In this document: positions 4,303 through 7,325 of the stretch, piece by piece
How the letters are laid out: the number at the start of each line of letters is the position of its first letter
Position numbering within the stretch: position 1 is the first letter of the stretch
Assembly (NCBI GenBank): GCA_938004375.1
Contig: CALKWH010000347.1
Coordinates: 1 to 7,325, forward strand
Direction of reading: 5' to 3'
DNA from: an uncultured Pseudomonadota bacterium
GTDB lineage: Bacteria; Myxococcota_A; Polyangia; HGW-17
DNA: 7,325 nt
Notes under the pieces: generated by a model
Databases searched by the model: none
What the model was told of the DNA's origin: nothing
The model's input: only the letters and a program-made list of their open reading frames with translations
Translations under genes and position numbers: made by a program

Positions 4303-6186
4303 TTAGAAACCTCCCCAGAGGTCAAAGCGGAGGGCGCCGGTCGTGGTGCCCTTCGTGAGGGTGATGTCCATGTCGAGACGGTCGCCGGACCGGGTCGCCG
4401 TGCAGGTGGTCGAGGCCACGAGGCCGTCGGTGATCATCCAGGCCAGTGCCTCGTTTACGGCCTCCTCGGCCTTCGCAGCGGCGTCGGCGTTCCGATAGCG
4501 GTAGAGGAGCCACAGGAGGCTGCCCCACTGGTCACCGGGGACGAGCGGGAACTGGTCGCCGTACCACCCGCCCTTGTACGGAGGCGATCCCCACGGGTCG
4601 GGCAAGGCGTCGTCCGTGCCTGCCCGCCGGTGGCAAAGCAGGGACAGCCACGCGCACCGCACGAGGGTCGCCCCGGTGGGCTCCCCGGTGCTGGGCAGGA
4701 GGGACAACTCTTCGAGGGCCACGCCGTCCAGGTAGAACCGGGCGCCAGGGGGCGTCCAGGTGGTCGAAGGCCACAAGGGGGCCGTGAACAGGACGGACCG
4801 GTTGTCGATCACGTTGCCGACGAGGTCGGTCACGGTTGCCGGGGCCGTCAGGGTGTACTGGTGCCCGCTGGTCAGTTCAACGATCTCAGGGACCGCGATC
4901 GTGACGTCTGCACCCGAGGCCGTGACCGATGCCAGGGCGACGTTCAGGCCGTCCGACCGGGTGATCGTCCAGGCGAGGACGTCCGTCAGGTCTCCACCCA
5001 TGACGTCCTCGGAGAACGTCGCCGTGATCTGCGTGGGCTCCTCGGCCGTGGCGGACACAAGGTCCGGGGGGGTGACGTCGAGTTCGTAAGCACCGATGTC
5101 ATAGGCCGCGCCTTGCGGGCGGGGCATGCCTTCGTAGTCCTCGGTGAGGGCCACGGTGGCCCCTGCATTGACCCAGGGGGACAGCGCTGACGTGGGCTTG
5201 TAGTTGGCATCCAGGAGCGGGTCATCGGTGACCGGGGCCGTGTTCGTGATCCCGGCCCCGACGTTGGCCGTGCAGGCGTAGAACCCGTTGTTCGTGACCG
5301 TGATCGCGTTGGCCGATGTGACGCCCGTTCCGAAGCCATAGAACCCGTTGTTGAGGACGGAGATCCCGGTCACGGATCCAGTGATGCCGACGGCGACGGT
5401 GCTACCGGCGGCCCCGGCCTTGTAGAACGTGTTGTTCCAGCAGTCGCATGCCCCATCCCCCAGGGCCAGCAGGGGGGCAGATGCGGCCGTTCCGACCAGG
5501 ATGTTGTTGGAGATCGTCCAGGTGCCAACCCGCGTCAGCGTCGGGCCTGTGGGCATGAACAGGCCGGGGGCGGTCAGGTAGCAGCGGTTGAGCGTCAGGC
5601 CCAGCCGGTTGCCTCGGTAGAAATAGTCGGTCACGGTGCAGGAGTGGGCGTCCACCCTGTTGAGGGTGAGGGAGTCGAGTCCAAGTTGGCCCCGGATCAC
5701 GTTCACGTAGGTACCAGTCACGGTGGCCGTATCCAGGTTGCCCGTGCCTGTCCGGGTAGCTCCTGACGAGTTGGTGACGGCATACCCGGCGTTGATGCTG
5801 GTGTTGTCGAGGATGACGTTCTGGAGTTTCCAGCTGGCCGTGGCGGAGGCTACGTTGACGATGGCCTGACCGGACGATCCGGGGCTCATCTGGAGGGTGA
5901 TCTTGTGGGCCTCATCGACGCCGACAACCTCGATGTAGTCGCCCGTCGTGACCTTGATGGTGTCCAGGGCGGCCGTGATGACCGGGGTACAGCCCGCACC
6001 GGCCGTGATCCGGAGGTACTGAATGGACGCGAACGTCAGGGCCTCGTTGTAGGTGCTGGAGTCCAGGACCGTGATGGTCGAGTAGTCCCCGGCCGAACCG
6101 CTGGACGATGCCGCCAGGGCGGCAGTGATGGTCGTGTAGTCGCCCTGGCCTGGGGTTGCGTGGACCGTCTTGTGGGTAGTCGCCAT
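4303..6186 (-). CDS. Beta-helix spike / Ig-like / Mu gp46-like baseplate fusion protein
   Basis: The product is 627 residues from an ATG with GTGAGG 6 bases upstream. Three parts are visible. Residues 1-368 look like a right-handed parallel beta-helix: repeated asparagine-ladder rungs (TISNNILVG 224, CWNNTFYKAG 249, VLNNGFYGFG 277, VTNNGFYACT 297), closed by a choice-of-anchor-like end with DDPLLDANYK (321), SPWVNAG (336) and YDIGAYE (362). Residues 370-468 form an Ig-like domain (VTPPDLVSATAEEPTQITAT, FSEDV, then TDLVGNVIDN). Residues about 478-627 are a complete Mu gp46 domain: FYLDG, SLLCHRRAGTDDALPD (515-530), GGWYGD (539-544), GDQWGSLLWLL (551-561), AEEAVNEALAWMITDG (573-588) and a last strand RFDLW. 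Gp46 is the counterpart of P2 gpW and T4 gp25, a wedge/sheath initiator usually of about 140-150 residues. The gene lies exactly where gp46 should be, between the gp45-like and gp47-like genes. No ATG occurs between residues 396 and 584, so separate expression of gp46 is unlikely. The extra domains probably bind or degrade host surface glycans; no catalytic residues could be assigned. Confidence 0.9.
   Translation of the reverse strand: MATTHKTVHATPGQGDYTTITAALAASSSGSAGDYSTITVLDSSTYNEALTFASIQYLRITAGAGCTPVITAALDTIKVTTGDYIEVVGVDEAHKITLQMSPGSSGQAIVNVASATASWKLQNVILDNTSINAGYAVTNSSGATRTGTGNLDTATVTGTYVNVIRGQLGLDSLTLNRVDAHSCTVTDYFYRGNRLGLTLNRCYLTAPGLFMPTGPTLTRVGTWTISNNILVGTAASAPLLALGDGACDCWNNTFYKAGAAGSTVAVGITGSVTGISVLNNGFYGFGTGVTSANAITVTNNGFYACTANVGAGITNTAPVTDDPLLDANYKPTSALSPWVNAGATVALTEDYEGMPRPQGAAYDIGAYELDVTPPDLVSATAEEPTQITATFSEDVMGGDLTDVLAWTITRSDGLNVALASVTASGADVTIAVPEIVELTSGHQYTLTAPATVTDLVGNVIDNRSVLFTAPLWPSTTWTPPGARFYLDGVALEELSLLPSTGEPTGATLVRCAWLSLLCHRRAGTDDALPDPWGSPPYKGGWYGDQFPLVPGDQWGSLLWLLYRYRNADAAAKAEEAVNEALAWMITDGLVASTTCTATRSGDRLDMDITLTKGTTTGALRFDLWGGF
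5269..5517 (-). repeat. Asparagine-ladder beta-helix rungs in the fusion protein
   Basis: Four rungs carry the core pattern NN-(I/T/G)-(L/F)-(V/Y), at residues 227, 251, 279 and 299. The last two are the most alike (LNNGFYGFG and TNNGFYACT) and their DNA shares TAGAACCCGTTGTT on the plus strand at 5279-5292 and 5339-5352, exactly 60 bases apart. That equals 20 residues, a usual size for one turn of a right-handed beta-helix. Asparagine stacks of this kind are typical of pectate-lyase-like folds in tailspikes. Confidence 0.75.
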
Positions 6187-6192
6187 TCAGTG

Positions 6193-6198
6193 CCTCAC
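6193..6198 (-). promoter_or_regulatory. Ribosome binding site fused to a stop codon, before the fusion gene
   Basis: The minus strand reads GTGAGG, 6 bases before the ATG at 6186. The TGA stop of the gp45-like gene is inside this site (CCG TGA GG). Termination on the upstream gene and initiation on the fusion gene therefore use the same bases, which favours coupled translation. The same arrangement recurs before the 224-residue gene near base 1562. Confidence 0.75.
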
Positions 6199-6752
6199 GG
6201 GACAAGCGGGGATGTCCACACGCAGTTGCCGGTTGCTACGCAGGTGGTCAGGATTCCGCCCTTGAACGTCAGCGTTGCGACACCGGCGGTGACACCGGCT
6301 CCCGCAATCGTGATCTTGAGTTCGCCGGACAGGCCAGCGGTGCCGTCGGTCTTGAATCCGTCGGCGGCATCAACCGTGCCGTTGACGGTTGTGTTGCCAT
6401 CCACGTCGAGGGTGCAGTTGATGGCTGCGCCACTGTCCGTGAGGTCGATCCGATGCCCGTGCCCGTCGTAGACCGTCACGTCCCCGGAGGAAAGGTCCTT
6501 GGGCCTGTGCGGGCCGTGGCCGGTTGCCAGGGCCACCACGTTGTCCCAGGCGGCCCCGACCAGTTGAACCAGCGTCCGGGCCTCCTTGGGCGGGCAGGCC
6601 GTCAGGCCGTAAGGCTGGAGGTGGGGGACGGTGATGGCCTCCCCTGCATGCGACTCGACCTGGACGTTCTGGTACTCCTGCGAGTCGTCCACTCGGACGA
6701 TGCGGGCCAGCCGCGTTGCCCCCAGGAGGCGCGTGGTGGAGGAGTCACGCAT
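6195..6752 (-). CDS. Mu gp45-like baseplate central spike protein (gpV-like)
   Basis: The product is 185 residues, close to the length of Mu gp45 (about 200), from an ATG that shares its A with the TGA of the gp44-like gene (TGATG) and has GGGGAGG 7 bases upstream. Residues 14-105 match the N-terminal OB-fold of the family: LARIVRVDDSQEYQNVQVES (15-34), GEAITVPHLQPYGLTACPP (37-55), a VVALATGHGPHRPKDLSSGD stretch (72-91) and VTVYDGHGHRIDL (92-104). Residues 110-140 (DVDGNTTVNGTVDAADGFKT) look like the start of a trimeric beta-helix. The C-terminus (LTFKGGILTTCVATGNCVWT) resembles the terminal strand found in many phage spikes. Trimers of this protein form the membrane-piercing needle under the hub. 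The terminal HxH iron-binding motif reported for P2 gpV and Mu gp45 apices is not seen, and the only HGH (98-100) belongs to the OB-fold end. Confidence 0.92.
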   Translation of the reverse strand: MRDSSTTRLLGATRLARIVRVDDSQEYQNVQVESHAGEAITVPHLQPYGLTACPPKEARTLVQLVGAAWDNVVALATGHGPHRPKDLSSGDVTVYDGHGHRIDLTDSGAAINCTLDVDGNTTVNGTVDAADGFKTDGTAGLSGELKITIAGAGVTAGVATLTFKGGILTTCVATGNCVWTSPLVP

Positions 6753-7325
6753 CAGTCGTCCTCCCCTTCGGGGTCAACGGTGATGCCAGGGCCGACGTCC
6801 TTCTTCCGCTTGGCCTTCGCGCCCGCCTTGAACTTGTTTGGCTCGGGCCAGTAACCCTCTGCGTAACCGAGGCTCAACGAGGCCGTCGTCCCGTTGCCCG
6901 TGGACCGGGACAACTCGACCCTGGTCAACAGGAGGTCGTCGTCGATCCGCAGGGTGTTGTCCCGCAGGCGAACGATCATCCCGGGTGCCCACAGGGCCGA
7001 CTTGCGGTCGTTCAGATCGACGCGCCAGCCAGGGACCTCGACCTCGTAGGAGACCGACTTGCCAGCACGGGTCGTGGCCTCCCACTTGACCCGGCGCTCG
7101 ACCACCTCTTGCGTGGCAGCCTTCTCGTTGTCGAGGACCAGCAGCCGGTGCCGCTTGACCCAGGCGTCCTGGCAGACAGCCTCCGCGGCCATGTCCTCGA
7201 AGGACTGGCCCCGGACCTTGTACGAGGCGTACCGCTCGGTCACGTCCCGGCGCCTGGACAGGGACTTGATGTTGCGTCCCCGCTCCAGCAGCGCGGTCGG
7301 TGCCGTCACGTCCCCGATGGAGATG
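6752..7325 (-). CDS. Mu gp44-like baseplate hub protein, C-terminal part (5' end outside window)
   Basis: The frame stays open to the right edge, with codons for ISIGD preceding the GTG at 7309, so the true start lies beyond the window. One hundred and ninety residues are present, roughly half of the family length (Mu gp44, the P protein, is about 380). The segment LLERGRNIKSLSRRRDVTER followed by YASYKVRGQ matches the 'G-x-N-I-L-S ... ER-x-S-x-Y-x-V-KGQ' hallmark. Next come VPGWRV, then ALWAPGMIVRLRDNTLRIDD and LLLTRVELSRSTGNGTTASL, which match the region where the family reads 'LW-P-N-x-x-V ... LLI-x-V-x-F ... GT-T-x-L'. Gp44 corresponds to P2 gpD and T4 gp27, the trimeric hub that links the tail tube to the spike, and the spike gene follows directly. 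The C-terminal tail (from about 30 residues before the end) is lysine-rich, then acidic (KAKRKK, ending in EGEDD). Confidence 0.92.
   Translation of the reverse strand, partial: ISIGDVTAPTALLERGRNIKSLSRRRDVTERYASYKVRGQSFEDMAAEAVCQDAWVKRHRLLVLDNEKAATQEVVERRVKWEATTRAGKSVSYEVEVPGWRVDLNDRKSALWAPGMIVRLRDNTLRIDDDLLLTRVELSRSTGNGTTASLSLGYAEGYWPEPNKFKAGAKAKRKKDVGPGITVDPEGEDD

Larger units (their letters stand above)
125..7325 (-). mobile_element. Phage late region: Mu-type baseplate, tail fibre and membrane genes
   Basis: All genes from base 125 to the right edge lie on the minus strand, are tightly packed, and follow the phage Mu order gp44, gp45, gp46, gp47, gp48, tail fibre. Five of them are recognisable from family motifs. 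This order defines a contractile-tail (myovirus-type) baseplate module. Whether the source is a free phage or a prophage cannot be told, because no integration, replication or head genes are in the window. No promoter or rho-independent terminator could be picked out between genes. Confidence 0.9.

Noticed and set aside
3137..4306. Long plus-strand open frame of 389 codons opposite the gp47-like gene
   Set aside because: It is antisense to a clear baseplate J-like gene, its translation is low-complexity R/G/P/H-rich as expected from GC-rich antisense, and it has no family motif or good start site.
4303..6186. Fusion gene considered as an assembly error joining two genes
   Set aside because: The frame is continuous without a stop, the linker is coherent, the gp46 part keeps its expected gene order, and there is no internal start. 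A sequencing error cannot be fully excluded, so a check is listed in the findings.

Overview
This window is a stretch of a GC-rich, tailed bacteriophage (or prophage) genome with a contractile tail. It carries the Mu-type baseplate gene cluster, entirely on the minus strand, so transcription runs from the right edge to the left. The host cannot be named. The high GC content and strong GGAGG-type ribosome binding sites say only that it is a GC-rich bacterium. No integrase, repressor, tRNA, CRISPR array, promoter or terminator is visible, and the late promoter presumably lies beyond the right edge.

In transcription order the window holds: (1) the C-terminal half of a Mu gp44-like baseplate hub protein, cut by the window edge; (2) a Mu gp45-like central spike protein; (3) a 627-residue protein that fuses a right-handed beta-helix, an Ig-like domain and, at its C-terminus, a complete Mu gp46-like baseplate wedge domain; (4) a Mu gp47 / baseplate J-like wedge protein; (5) a Mu gp48-like (DUF2313) wedge protein; (6) a tail fibre with YadA-like head repeats; (7) a 224-residue protein that resembles minor tail / tail completion proteins; (8) a coiled-coil protein with one membrane segment; and (9) the start of a small membrane protein. 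The order 44-45-46-47-48-fibre is that of phage Mu. Genes 8 and 9 look like a lysis or membrane cassette following the tail genes.

The genes are packed with gaps of 0 to 26 bases or overlaps of 1 to 4 bases, and every start in the window has a good Shine-Dalgarno sequence. That fits one polycistronic late operon with translational coupling. Genes 1 to 5 should build the baseplate: hub, spike and wedges. The fibre, and the beta-helix part of gene 3, would face the host surface.

The most interesting feature is gene 3. A normally small, structural sheath-initiator/wedge protein carries about 470 extra N-terminal residues that look like a surface-binding or glycan-processing spike.

The left end is not natural. 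Bases 67-124 are an Illumina P5/TruSeq adapter (54 of 58 bases by eye) and bases 1-66 are AT-richer sequence of unknown, probably technical, origin. Phage DNA starts at base 125, and gene 9 is truncated there.
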